A stretch of 40,809 bases of DNA from Candidatus Protoclostridium stercorigallinarum. Lineage in GTDB: Bacteria > Bacillota > Clostridia > Christensenellales > Pumilibacteraceae. Location: assembly GCA_019113275.1 (NCBI GenBank), contig DXHS01000076.1:1-40809 (forward strand), read 5' to 3'. The notes under the pieces were generated by a model that saw nothing but the letters and a program-made list of their open reading frames with translations, was not told the origin of the DNA and searched no databases. The position numbers and the translations under genes were made by a program. Below are positions 28,546 through 37,936 of this stretch, piece after piece; the first letter of the stretch is position 1, and every line of letters starts with the position of its first letter.

Positions 28546-28985
28546 TACGCTTCGACCTCCTCTTCCGTCTCCCCCGTGAGCTGCTCGCCCTTGCGCAGGA
28601 ACTTGCACTTGACGGGAAGTTTGTGGGACGCGAGACGAAGAGCTTCTTTCGCTACCTCTTCGCTGACGCCCGCTATCTCGAACATCACGCGGCCGGGCTT
28701 GACTACGGCTACCCAGAACTCGGGCGAACCTTTACCGGAACCCATTCGGGTGTCCGCAGGCTTCTTCGTCACCGGCTTGTGCGGGAAGATGTCTATCCAC
28801 ACCTGACCGCCGCGCTTGATATATCTCGTCATCGCGATACGCGCCGCCTCTATCTGACGGGAGGTGATCCAGCCGCACTCGGCCGCCGCGAGACCGAACT
28901 CGCCGTATGCGACCTTGTTGCCGCGGAGCGCCTTGCCCTTCATGCGGCCGCGATGAACGCGTCTTCTCTTGACTCTTTTAGGCAT
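28545..28985 (-). CDS. rplP: 50S ribosomal protein L16
   Basis: [55 protein letters not shown]. Confidence 0.97.
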   Translation of the reverse strand: MPKRVKRRRVHRGRMKGKALRGNKVAYGEFGLAAAECGWITSRQIEAARIAMTRYIKRGGQVWIDIFPHKPVTKKPADTRMGSGKGSPEFWVAVVKPGRVMFEIAGVSEEVAKEALRLASHKLPVKCKFLRKGEQLTGETEEEVEA

Positions 28986-29661
28986 TAACATTGTCGTTTC
29001 CTCCTGCCTTGGACCGGTTCTCCGACTTGCTCGGAAGGACCTCGCCCTTGTATATCCACACCTTCACGCCGATGACGCCGAACGTCGTGTGAGCTTCCGC
29101 GAAGCCGTAATCGATGTCCGCACGCAGCGTCTGGAGGGGGATGGAGCCTTCATGGTACTGCTCGCTGCGCGCGATCTCCGCGCCGTCCAGCCTGCCGCTG
29201 ACCATGATCTTCACGCCCTTGGCGCCGCTTCTCATGACGTTGCCCATGAACTTCTTCATCGTGCGGCGGAAGGATTCGCGCTTCTCGAGGCGGAAAGCGA
29301 TGCCCTCGGCGACGAGAGTCGCGTCGAGATCCACCTTCTTGACCTCGTGGATGTTTATCCTTATGTCGGGCAGACCGGTGAGCTTTTTCAGCTCGCTTCT
29401 TATCTGCTCGACGCCCGCGCCCTTCTGACCGATCAGAAGTCCCGTCTTACCCGTGTAGATGTTGACGGACACTCTGCTCTGGCTGCGCTCGACGACTATC
29501 TTGCTGATGCCGAAGGAGTAATACTTCTTCTTGATGAAGTTACGGATGTCGTAGTCCTGCTTGAGGTTCTTGCCGAAATCCTTTTTGCCGGCATACCACT
29601 GGGCGTTCCAGCCATTTATCACGCCCACTCTGAGTCCGTGGGGATTAACTTTCTGTCCCAT
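28978..29661 (-). CDS. rpsC: 30S ribosomal protein S3
   Basis: [35 protein letters not shown] domain [15 protein letters not shown]. Confidence 0.98.
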   Translation of the reverse strand: MGQKVNPHGLRVGVINGWNAQWYAGKKDFGKNLKQDYDIRNFIKKKYYSFGISKIVVERSQSRVSVNIYTGKTGLLIGQKGAGVEQIRSELKKLTGLPDIRINIHEVKKVDLDATLVAEGIAFRLEKRESFRRTMKKFMGNVMRSGAKGVKIMVSGRLDGAEIARSEQYHEGSIPLQTLRADIDYGFAEAHTTFGVIGVKVWIYKGEVLPSKSENRSKAGGNDNVNA

Positions 29662-29664
29662 GGG

Positions 29665-30057
29665 TTATGCCTCCTCCTTCTTATCCAGCACCACGGTGAG
29701 GTGGCTGGTGCGCTTCATTATCGAATGAGCTCTTCCCTTGCTCACGGGCTGATATCTTTTATAGATGGGACCGGCGTCCGCTCTGATCTCAGCCACATAA
29801 AGCTCGTCTTTGGTAAGTCCCTTGCCGTTCTCCGCGTTCGCCGCCGCGCTCGAGATGAGTTTCACGAGGGGAGCGCTCGCAGCCTTGGGCGTGTTCTCGA
29901 GGATCGCTATCGCCTCGGGAACGGACTTGCCGCGCACTACGTTCATGACGACGCGCGCCTTGGAGGGAGATATCCTGATGTATTTCGCGGTCGCGGAAGG
30001 ACGGGTGTCCTTTGCTTCGCGGCGCGCTTTTGCTTTCTCTCTTATTCTCTTAGCCAT
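29665..30057 (-). CDS. rplV: 50S ribosomal protein L22
   Basis: AKYIRISPSKARVVMNVVRGKSVPEAIAIL; GRAHSIMKRTSHLTVVL. Confidence 0.97.
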   Translation of the reverse strand: MAKRIREKAKARREAKDTRPSATAKYIRISPSKARVVMNVVRGKSVPEAIAILENTPKAASAPLVKLISSAAANAENGKGLTKDELYVAEIRADAGPIYKRYQPVSKGRAHSIMKRTSHLTVVLDKKEEA

Positions 30058-30070
30058 GGTTACCCTCCGA

Positions 30071-30349
30071 TCACTTGCCCTTAGCCGTCTTGTCGCCGCC
30101 GTGTCCGCGGAACGTACGGGTGGGAGCGAATTCTCCGAGCTTATGTCCCACCATCTCCTCGGTGCAGTATACGGGAACGTGTTTGCGTCCGTCGTGCACG
30201 GCGATGGTGAAGTCGATGAACTCGGGCATTATCGTCGAGCTCCTCGACCAGGTCTTGACGACCTTCTTTTCGTTATTCTTTATCATGGCCGTTATCCTGT
30301 CGTACAGTTTCTGTTCGACGTAAGGGCCTTTCTTAACGCTTCTCGACAT
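30071..30349 (-). CDS. rpsS: 30S ribosomal protein S19
   Basis: [47 protein letters not shown]. Confidence 0.98.
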   Translation of the reverse strand: MSRSVKKGPYVEQKLYDRITAMIKNNEKKVVKTWSRSSTIMPEFIDFTIAVHDGRKHVPVYCTEEMVGHKLGEFAPTRTFRGHGGDKTAKGK

Positions 30350-30360
30350 TATGCTCTCTC

Positions 30361-31185
30361 CTAATTGACTCTCTTGATGATGAACTTATTGGACTTGCGC
30401 TTCTTTCTCGTCTTGTAGCCGAGAGTAGGAACGCCCCAAGGAGTGACGGGCGTCGGACGGCCTATCGGGGACTTGCCTTCGCCGCCGCCGTGAGGATGGT
30501 CGTTGGGGTTCATGACCACGCCGCGCACTTCGGGACGACGTCCCATGTGGCGCTTTCTGCCCGCTTTGCCGAGGCTGACGAGCTCGTGGTCGAGATTGCC
30601 GACCTGTCCTACCGTCGCCTTGCAGCGCGCGAGGATGTAACGCATCTCGCCGCTGGGAAGTCTGAGCGTGGCATACTTGCCTTCCTTCGCCATGAGCTGA
30701 GCGGCTGCGCCCGCGGTCTTGGCTATCTGACCGCCGCGGCCGGGCTGCATCTCGATATTGTGCACGAACGTACCTACGGGTATGTCCGCGAGAGGAAGAG
30801 CGTTGCCTGCCTTGATGTCCGCGTCCGGTCCGCTGACGACGGTGTCGCCCGCCGTGAGCCCTACGGGAGCGAGGATGTATCTCTTCTCGCCGTCCGCGTA
30901 GTGCAGCAGCGCGATGTACGCCGTGCGGTTGGGATCGTATTCGATGGAGGCTACCTTTGCGGGCACGCCGTCCTTATCTCTCTTGAAATCGATGATGCGG
31001 TACTTCGTCTTGTTGCCGCCGCCGCGCTGACGCACGGTGATGCGGCCGTATGCGTTCCTTCCCGCCTTGTGCCTTATAGCGACGAGAAGAGACTTTTCCG
31101 GCTTGGAAGCGGTCACTTCCTCGAAGGAGGATACCGTCTTGAATCTCGTGCCCGGGGTAATGGGCTTATATCTCTTTATAGCCAT
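30361..31185 (-). CDS. rplB: 50S ribosomal protein L2
   Basis: [56 protein letters not shown]; stop codon is TAG. Confidence 0.98.
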   Translation of the reverse strand: MAIKRYKPITPGTRFKTVSSFEEVTASKPEKSLLVAIRHKAGRNAYGRITVRQRGGGNKTKYRIIDFKRDKDGVPAKVASIEYDPNRTAYIALLHYADGEKRYILAPVGLTAGDTVVSGPDADIKAGNALPLADIPVGTFVHNIEMQPGRGGQIAKTAGAAAQLMAKEGKYATLRLPSGEMRYILARCKATVGQVGNLDHELVSLGKAGRKRHMGRRPEVRGVVMNPNDHPHGGGEGKSPIGRPTPVTPWGVPTLGYKTRKKRKSNKFIIKRVN

Positions 31186-31203
31186 TGCTTAACTCTCCTT
31201 CCC

Positions 31204-31494
31204 TTACGCGAGGCTGTCGAAGAAAGGTATGGTCTTCGACTTCTCCGTCAGCTTAACATACGCCTTTTTGCGATCGGAAGTGTAGCCCACGGAACCGCGC
31301 TCTCTCTTTTTCCTGCCGCGGACGTTGAGGATGTTCACGCTCTCCACTTCCACGTCGAATATCTTCTCCACCGCAAGTTTGACGTCCGTCTTGGTCGCGT
31401 CGGTGCGGACGAAGAAGCAGTACTTTTTCGAAGCTATGCCGTCGTACGCCTTTTCGGTGAGTACGGGCTTTATGATAACGTCGTATGCGTTCAT
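31204..31494 (-). CDS. rplW: 50S ribosomal protein L23
   Basis: MNAYDVIIKPVLTEKAYDGIASKKYCFFVRTDATKTDVKLAVEKIFDVEVESVNILNVRGRKKRERGSVGYTSDRKKAYVKL. Confidence 0.97.
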   Translation of the reverse strand: MNAYDVIIKPVLTEKAYDGIASKKYCFFVRTDATKTDVKLAVEKIFDVEVESVNILNVRGRKKRERGSVGYTSDRKKAYVKLTEKSKTIPFFDSLA

Positions 31495-32114
31495 GCTTTG
31501 TAAGCCTCCTCGATCTGCTTTGCCGCCGCCTGCGTGAGCACGACGTCGGTATGGTTCATGAGGTCGAGCACGCTGACGACTTCCGCCTTGACGGTGTCCA
31601 CCTTCTCGAGGTTGCCCGCCGCGCGGACTACGAGTTCGTCGCCCGCGGTGAGAACGAGAAGCGTTCTCTTCGTCAGACCCAGCGCCTTGATCACGGCAGC
31701 CATCTCTTTGGTCTTGCCGCCGACCTTGATCTCGTCGACCACTTTGAGCTGGTCGTCGCTGACCTTGGAGCTGATCGCGCTGCGGAAAGCAACGTCCTTC
31801 ATCTTCTTGTTTATCTTCTGTGAGAAGTCGCGGGGCTTGGGTGCGAACACGACGCCGCCGTGCTTCCACTGGGGAGCTCTTATAGAGCCCTGACGCGCAT
31901 TGCCCGTTCCCTTCTGTCTCCACGGCTTTCTTCCGCCGCCGGCTACTTCGGCGCGCGTGAGCGCGCTCTTCGTTCCCTGTCTCTTGTTTGCGAGCTGAGC
32001 CACGACTACCTGGTGGATGACCGCGGGATTGCGCTCCGCGCCGAACACCGCGTCGTCCAGAGTTACGGTACCCGCCTCTTCGCCGGTCTGTTTGTACAAT
32101 TTAACGTTAGGCAT
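31491..32114 (-). CDS. rplD: 50S ribosomal protein L4
   Basis: KGTKSALTRAEVAGGGRKPWRQKGTGNARQGSIRAPQWKHGGVVFAPKPRDF. Confidence 0.98.
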   Translation of the reverse strand: MPNVKLYKQTGEEAGTVTLDDAVFGAERNPAVIHQVVVAQLANKRQGTKSALTRAEVAGGGRKPWRQKGTGNARQGSIRAPQWKHGGVVFAPKPRDFSQKINKKMKDVAFRSAISSKVSDDQLKVVDEIKVGGKTKEMAAVIKALGLTKRTLLVLTAGDELVVRAAGNLEKVDTVKAEVVSVLDLMNHTDVVLTQAAAKQIEEAYKA

Positions 32115-32130
32115 TCCGGTTCGACCTCCA

Positions 32131-32760
32131 TTACTTCTTGACGGTGGATTTCACCGTTACGAGCGAGCCTCTCGGTCCGGGCACGGCGCCGCGTATCAGG
32201 ATGACGTCGCGGGCGGCGTCCACTTTGACCACTTCGAGGTTCTGTATGGTCACGCGCTCGTGACCGTATCTTCCGGGGCTCTTGAGTCCCTTTATCTTAC
32301 GCGAGGGCGTGGAGTTCGCGCCCGTCGAACCGACTTCTCTGTGTACGGGGCCTACGCCGTGCGTCATCTTGAGTCTGTGATGGTTCCAGCGCTTGATCGT
32401 GCCGCTGAATCCGTGACCCTTCGTGATGCCGGTGACATCCACCATGTCGCCCGCGGCGAAGCTGTCGCACTTGATCTCGCTGCCGAGCTCGTAATCCGTC
32501 TTGTCCAGCTTGAGCTCGCGGAGGTATCTCTTGGGGGTGCAGCCCGCTTTTGCGAACTGACCCATATCCGGTTTGTTCACGCGCTTCTTGTCGATGTCTT
32601 CGAACGCAACCTTGACAGCGGCGTATCCGTCCTTCTCCTGCGTCTTGACCTGTATCACCGTGACGGGGCCGGCTTTGACCACCGTTACGGGAATGGCTTC
32701 GCCCTTCTCGGAGAAGATCTGAGTCATTCCGACTTTTTTGCCTAAAATCGCTTTTTCCAT
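32131..32760 (-). CDS. rplC: 50S ribosomal protein L3
   Basis: ILGKKVGMTQIFSEKGEAIPVTVV; GHGFSGTIKRWNHHRLKMTHG. Confidence 0.98.
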   Translation of the reverse strand: MEKAILGKKVGMTQIFSEKGEAIPVTVVKAGPVTVIQVKTQEKDGYAAVKVAFEDIDKKRVNKPDMGQFAKAGCTPKRYLRELKLDKTDYELGSEIKCDSFAAGDMVDVTGITKGHGFSGTIKRWNHHRLKMTHGVGPVHREVGSTGANSTPSRKIKGLKSPGRYGHERVTIQNLEVVKVDAARDVILIRGAVPGPRGSLVTVKSTVKK

Positions 32761-32785
32761 TTCTCTTTCTCTGCCTCTCTCTGAC

Positions 32786-33097
32786 TTACAGTTTTATCTG
32801 GATGTCCACTCCTGCGGGAAGATCCAGCTTCATAAGCGAGTCCACCGTTTTGCTCGACGGACTGTATATGTCTATCAGCCGCTTGTGCGTCTTGATCTCG
32901 AACTGATCTCTCGAATCCTTGTACTTGTGCACCGCGCGGAGAACGGTTATGACCTCTCTGTCGGTGGGAAGGGGTACGGGACCGCTCACCTTCGTGCCCG
33001 TGGACTTCACGGTGTCTACGATACGCTGAGCGCTTCTGTCGAGAAGCTCGTGGTCGTACGCCTTTAACTTGATCCGAATTTTCTGATTGCTGCGCAT
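32786..33097 (-). CDS. rpsJ: 30S ribosomal protein S10
   Basis: [51 protein letters not shown]. Confidence 0.98.
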   Translation of the reverse strand: MRSNQKIRIKLKAYDHELLDRSAQRIVDTVKSTGTKVSGPVPLPTDREVITVLRAVHKYKDSRDQFEIKTHKRLIDIYSPSSKTVDSLMKLDLPAGVDIQIKL

Positions 33098-33340
33098 TTT
33101 TGTTTGTTTCCTCAGTTTTTGACTTTTTAAGACAACCCTTTCGCGCGTTTCTTTTTCGCCGCATTATCAAAGGCGGTTCATCGCCGCCCGAGACAGGCCG
33201 TCCGCGAACGGGGATCGTGTCCCCTCACGCGTCCTCCGAAGTTATCCGCCCCGCCCAAGCCGCGGCGCGACAAGCGGTAACCTCCGGATTCTTCCGCTTT
33301 TTCGCTTATGTTTCGCTGCACGCTCCAGTGCAGCTTACAT

Positions 33341-33370
33341 AGTATAGCAAAGTCGTCAATACCCCGTCAA
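33341..33370 (-). promoter_or_regulatory. promoter of the S10 operon
   Basis: TTGACG (33365-33370), 18-nt spacer, TATACT (33341-33346) on the minus strand, about 240 nt upstream of rpsJ. Confidence 0.7.
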
Positions 33371-33596
33371 GCAAATTCGGGTAAAAAAATCAAAAAATTT
33401 TCATTGTTTTATATATACGCGCTCCGCGCCCCGTTGCGCCCCGACCGTATTATAATATATATCCCCCTTGCGCGGCACGCCGCGGCGGGCAAAGCCCATA
33501 AGGAACCGAGCTAAAAGCGCGCTTATTCTCGGCGAGCCGTTATACGTTTCCGCCCGGCGGCTTCTGTTTTCCCGCCGACCGTAATAATATATAAGT

Positions 33597-34151
33597 ATGA
33601 AGATCGTTTATGCGTTTGAGGCGGAGTTCGGCTGCGTGATGCTGCTCAACGGAGCGTTCAACGAAAAGGCGGATAGAGTAAACTACCCGGCGGGATCCCC
33701 GCTGTATGTGACGGTACTGCCGCTGACGGCAATGCTGCTCCCGTACACGGTAAAGCTGCTCGGAGGCAAAGTTATGAGCAACGCCGAGCTTGCAAAGTCG
33801 GTGGAGGTAAACGCGGAAAGGTATATCGTGACCCTTTCGGAGCGGCACAATTATGTGTACTCTCCACGCGCCTCCGCCGTCCGCCGACCGCAGTCGCTGC
33901 CCGAAAAGCTGCTCGCCGCGGTAAAGAGCGGCGACATCGCCGCCGCCAGAGCTCTTATGGCTCCCGAGCTCGAAAGTACGGTCACCGACGCGGCGATGAT
34001 CGAATTTTTCGCGCCGTACTCCTCCGTCGTCGCGAACCCGTTCCCCGACCTGCCCGCCACCCACTACATGACGGTGCCCGACAGTCACAAAGGGATAGGG
34101 TTCAAATTCTCGATAACGGGTAACAAAATAACGGACATAGAAGAAATATAA
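33597..34151 (+). CDS. hypothetical protein (184 aa)
   Basis: isolated ORF, MKIVYAFEAEFGCVMLLNGAFNEKADRVNYPAGSPLYVTVLPLTAMLLPYTVKLLGG; non-repetitive composition, only substantial + strand gene in this half. Confidence 0.7.
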   Translation: MKIVYAFEAEFGCVMLLNGAFNEKADRVNYPAGSPLYVTVLPLTAMLLPYTVKLLGGKVMSNAELAKSVEVNAERYIVTLSERHNYVYSPRASAVRRPQSLPEKLLAAVKSGDIAAARALMAPELESTVTDAAMIEFFAPYSSVVANPFPDLPATHYMTVPDSHKGIGFKFSITGNKITDIEEI

Positions 34152-34152
34152 G

Positions 34153-34301
34153 CGCATTTCCGAGTCGCCGCGGGGTCAGCACCTTGCGGTGCGGCAAGTT
34201 AAGCTATCGGGGTACGAAGCAAGTGCATCCCGTCGGGAGCGGGTAACTTACCGTCCGTAAGGACCGACCGCTATCGCTTCGCCCGCTTCGGAAAATGCGC
34301 C
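34153..34301. repeat. about 149-bp intergenic palindromic element with terminal inverted repeats
   Basis: GCGCATTTCCGA (34153-34164) vs TCGGAAAATGCGC (34289-34301, inverted, 1-nt bulge); internal aagtta/taactt and gcaccttgcggtgc hairpins. Confidence 0.55.
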
Positions 34302-34456
34302 CCTTTTTCTCGAAAATACGATGAACTTTCTGCGAATTCCGTAAATGTTGCTTTCACGCCGTCATACACAAAGAAGGCGCGCACGGCGCAAGCCGAGCGG
34401 TAGCGGCGCGCAAAGGCGCGATGCCGAGCTTTTCGCACCAACAATGACAAAAAATA

Positions 34457-34491
34457 TTTTAAGGGAATTTCAGTTTGAAATTCCCTTAAAA
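34457..34491 (-). terminator. terminator overlapping the methyltransferase stop codon
   Basis: ttttaagggaattt-cagtttg-aaattcccttaaaa 14-bp stem. Confidence 0.8.
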
Positions 34492-35400
34492 ATTTTTCGA
34501 AATAAGGCGCAGGCGGGCGACGAAGAACCCTTCGTAAAACTCGTCGGGAGAAACGAGCAGCGTTCCGGGGAGAGCGGGCAGCAGCGACGCGCCCTCGGGA
34601 TGTATGTCGGCGTCGACGAGCTCCACTTTGCCGAGCGCGGTGCGGACGATATCCTCGTTTTCGGCGGGCAGGAGCGAACAGGTGGAGTATACCAGCGTGC
34701 CGCCTTTTTTGAGCAGCCGTAATGCGTGCGCGAGCAGCTTCTTCTGCGTCTTCACGCAGCCCGCGAGCAGTTTTTCGGAAAACTTCCCGGGCGAAGACGG
34801 CGTTATCGTACCGCTGCCCGTGCAGGGCGCGTCGAGAAGTATGCGATCGAACTTCATCGCGGGATCGAGCGACGCCGCGTCCGTCATGAGCACGCTCGTG
34901 CGTTTTACTCCGAGAAGAGCGAGGTTGTGTTTAAGCCGTTCGGCACGCACTTTATCCCTTTCGCAGGCGGTGATGAACGCGCCGTTGGAAGTGAGCGCGG
35001 CTATCTGCGAGGTCTTGCCTCCCGGAGCGGCGCACATATCGAGTATGCTCTCCCCCGCCCGCGCGCCGAGCAAAAGGGGCGGCAGCATGGACGATAAACT
35101 CTGCATGTATATCTCTCCGCGTTCGTATATCGGAAGAGCGCGCACGCGCGAATAATCTTCGGGCGCGACGACGAAAGCGCCGTTCCTTACCGAAAACGCT
35201 ATCCCCGCCTCAGTCAGCGTTTCGCTCACGTCCGAAAAAGAGCTTTTGAGCGTATTCGCGCGGAACGTCGTCATGCGGCGAACGGAAAGCCCGCGGGATA
35301 TCTCTTCCGCACGCTCTCCGTATGCCGCCGCAAGCATCTCACGCAGTTTTTCATTCATCTCCATGCGTTTATTATACCCCGCCCCGCGCGGCTTTGTCAA
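34486..35400 (-). CDS. RsmB/RsmF-family (NOL1/NOP2/Sun) rRNA cytosine-C5 methyltransferase
   Basis: MQSLSSMLPPLLLGARAGESILDMCAAPGGKTSQIAAL, DRILLDAPCTGSG, LVYSTCSLLPAENEDIV; true start may be an internal Met. Confidence 0.93.
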   Translation of the reverse strand: MTKPRGAGYNKRMEMNEKLREMLAAAYGERAEEISRGLSVRRMTTFRANTLKSSFSDVSETLTEAGIAFSVRNGAFVVAPEDYSRVRALPIYERGEIYMQSLSSMLPPLLLGARAGESILDMCAAPGGKTSQIAALTSNGAFITACERDKVRAERLKHNLALLGVKRTSVLMTDAASLDPAMKFDRILLDAPCTGSGTITPSSPGKFSEKLLAGCVKTQKKLLAHALRLLKKGGTLVYSTCSLLPAENEDIVRTALGKVELVDADIHPEGASLLPALPGTLLVSPDEFYEGFFVARLRLISKNF

Positions 35401-35456
35401 GTGCGAAAAGCGCGGGCGACGTCGCCCGCGCTTTTGTGAGTTATACGTTTATTATA

Positions 35457-35975
35457 TCAGCCGCGTTTGAGCAGCATTGCCGCGCCCGAGACTATCGTGC
35501 CTACCGCGCAGAAGTACATGCCGACTATCGGGAAATTGCCAGCCTGGAGTATCTCCCCTCCGTCGATACCGCCCATGGTACCGGCAAGCGAATATGAGAA
35601 CACCGCAACGAGCGCGCCTATCACTATCGTAGCCGCAGCGAACAGGAAAGGCAACAGACCTTTGATACGCACGACTTCGAACACTTTGAGCACCACGCCC
35701 ACGGCGCAGAGCGCGGACAGCACGACAGCGATTATCGCGAACACCTGCACCATCGCGACCGGGAACACACCGTCGCCCTTGAAAAGACCGAGTTCGTCGG
35801 AGAATAATCCCATACCGTCGATAGACGCAGATTCCCCCACCAGCTCGGAAGAGACAGAGCCTCCCATCCACGGGATGAATATACCGATGATCGCGAATAT
35901 GAACCCGCCGACAGACAGCAGCAAGAACAGCATGTCTATAGGTCCGACATGGACCCTTTTTCTTCTTTTACCCAT
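35457..35975 (-). CDS. small multi-TM membrane protein, unknown function
   Basis: four hydrophobic segments; start chosen at MGKRRKRVHVGPIDML after a Shine-Dalgarno-like GGAGG. Confidence 0.75.
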   Translation of the reverse strand: MGKRRKRVHVGPIDMLFLLLSVGGFIFAIIGIFIPWMGGSVSSELVGESASIDGMGLFSDELGLFKGDGVFPVAMVQVFAIIAVVLSALCAVGVVLKVFEVVRIKGLLPFLFAAATIVIGALVAVFSYSLAGTMGGIDGGEILQAGNFPIVGMYFCAVGTIVSGAAMLLKRG

Positions 35976-36230
35976 AGTTACCTCCGTACGGAAAATTTTA
36001 CGGGAAAGGCTCACCGCCGGCAAGTCCACCCCCTTAATACGGATTATAACATATACGTCCGCAAATTTCAATACCCTTAATCAAATTTTAATCCGCGGCA
36101 TGGCAAAAATTTTTGAGCGGATCCTTTTCCTTGCGCGCGGCGATGATATTGCGCGGAGAATCATATGATCCACGAGCGCAAGCGAGTCCGAAAAGCTGCC
36201 CCCTGCGGCAGGGGGAAGTGCCCCATTACC

Positions 36231-36324
36231 CTTGCGCGGCGCTTTACCGCCAAACAAAATTTATAAATTTGTTTGGCTGACGCCGCGCTTCGGTTTTGAC
36301 GAAAACGCTACCGTCTTTTTGGGC
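36231..36324. repeat. dispersed structured repeat, copy B (AT-rich inner hairpin)
   Basis: flanks as copy A; outer stem GCGCGGCG/CGCCGCGC; inner stem gccaaacaaaattt/aaatttgtttggc. Confidence 0.75.
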
Positions 36325-36732
36325 TATAACCGCGTTCTCGGGGTGCCGCGGGATCACCCAGACGGCACCCGACCGCGGCACTTGCGTGCCGCTCCGAGAG
36401 CCGCTGTTCTATCCTCAAAAATACGGCGCATTTTCTGCGAATTCTGCGATTGTTTCTCGGTCAATTTCCCGCAAAAATATGTCCCGTCTGCGCATAAAAC
36501 AAACTTCAACCCCTTCCGGCTCGCAGCCGCTGTCGCTTTGTGCTCGCCACCTTCCCCTGCCTCAGGGGACGGCTTTCATAAGGTGTCCGCGCTACCGCGC
36601 GGCACTTCTTTTTAAGCAACTAAGCACACATGCCCCTTTTCGGCAGAATTCGCAACATACGATAAGCCCTTGCGCACGCAAGTTCCGCTTAGCGGAATTC
36701 GCAGCAAAGCCGGCAGATTTTCGAGGATAGAT

Positions 36733-36754
36733 GCGTAAATGACGTCATTTACGC
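36733..36754. repeat. perfect 22-bp palindrome
   Basis: gcgtaaatgacgtcatttacgc. Confidence 0.9.
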
Positions 36755-36776
36755 GTATCGGCGGTATTATATGCCG

Positions 36777-37811
36777 TCAGCCCAGTTTTACCTTTTTGCG
36801 CATGGCTTTATACCCCCCTATCACCACGGCTCTGCCGATGGGACGAGGAAGATAGGTATGGATCGCAGGATAATGGCGGTATTTCAGTTTGCCGTAGAGC
36901 CACTTATCCTTGGCTTTGATCTGCCGCCAGACTTCTTTGAGAGCGGTGTATTTTTCCTTACTCGGCACGGCAACGGTAAAGGTGGTCGTGATTATCATCA
37001 GGCACGCGAGCGTATGCAGCATGTATTTATAGAGCGGCTTGCTTATCTTTTTCAGCGAGCGCACATCGTAAGCGTTCGCCATTATGAGCATGACGCGGTT
37101 CTGCTGATCCGTGCGTTTGGAGAAGCTGGAAACGTTGACCGACTGATCCGCCCTGCCTATATAGTAATGATAAAGGTCGACGTCGAGATAGAACATCGTT
37201 TTAACGTAAGGCAAAGGCACGTACGCGAAGATATTATCCACATAAAACGTATGCTTGGGCAGTTCGAGCCCGCACTCGCGCAATACGCTCACCTTATACA
37301 TCAGCGCGTGCATGAGCAGAACGCTGGAACCGTGGAAAGGCTTGACGTCATCCCAGCCGAAGAACTTCCCCACCGGCATGTTTTTGACATAGCGGCGGGT
37401 AAACGACTCGTTGTCGCAGACACGGTCGTAAATGAAATTCGTTATGTAAAGGTCGGGAAGAGTCCCCTCTTCTTTATGCTTTTTTATCGTAGCGATCACT
37501 TCGGCGAGCGCGTCCGCGTCCACCCAATCGTCCGAATCCACGACCTTGTAATACAGCCCCGTCGCAAGGCGCATGCCCTGATTGACGCCCTCGCCGTGCC
37601 CGCCGTTCTCCTGATGCACGGCGCGGCATATCGTGGGATACTTAGCCGCGTACTCGTCGGCTATCGCGCCCGTACCGTCCTTGGAGCCGTCGTTCACTAT
37701 GATGATCTCAACGTCCTCGCCGCCCGTCAGGATGGAGTCTATGCACTTGCGCATATACTCCTCCGAATTATAGCTCGGAACCGCAAACGATATGAGTTTT
37801 TCTGCCATCAT
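36777..37811 (-). CDS. family 2 glycosyltransferase
   Basis: ISFAVPSYNSEEYMRKCIDSIL, IIIVNDGSKDGTG, YKVVDSDDWVD. Confidence 0.93.
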   Translation of the reverse strand: MMAEKLISFAVPSYNSEEYMRKCIDSILTGGEDVEIIIVNDGSKDGTGAIADEYAAKYPTICRAVHQENGGHGEGVNQGMRLATGLYYKVVDSDDWVDADALAEVIATIKKHKEEGTLPDLYITNFIYDRVCDNESFTRRYVKNMPVGKFFGWDDVKPFHGSSVLLMHALMYKVSVLRECGLELPKHTFYVDNIFAYVPLPYVKTMFYLDVDLYHYYIGRADQSVNVSSFSKRTDQQNRVMLIMANAYDVRSLKKISKPLYKYMLHTLACLMIITTTFTVAVPSKEKYTALKEVWRQIKAKDKWLYGKLKYRHYPAIHTYLPRPIGRAVVIGGYKAMRKKVKLG

Positions 37812-37875
37812 GTCACCTCTCGCTTTATAAGCGTATACGTAATACTTTTCGGCGTAAGTTTCTCCGAAGGGGAGC

Positions 37876-37916
37876 GCGAGGGGAAATCCCTCTTTTCAAA
37901 GAGGGTGTCCCCTCGC
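37876..37916 (-). terminator. long hairpin downstream of dnaJ
   Basis: gcgagggga..tccctctttt/caaagaggg..tcccctcgc. Confidence 0.55.
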
Positions 37917-37936
37917 GAAAACACCCTCCGGGGAAC

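Noticed and set aside
31204-31923. Long 239-aa ORF as one protein
   Set aside because: Only the last 96 codons are L23; the upstream part is an out-of-frame reading of rplD.
17266-33097. Unusual gene order in the ribosomal cluster
   Set aside because: Order rpsJ through rplQ with secY-adk-map-infA-rpmJ is the standard Firmicutes S10-spc-alpha arrangement; only the L24/L5 tails and flanking regulatory regions stand out.
36232-36615. ORFs 36232..36615 and 36296..36730 as proteins
   Set aside because: They run through the repeat island, overlap copy B of the repeat, and lack RBS and recognisable domains.
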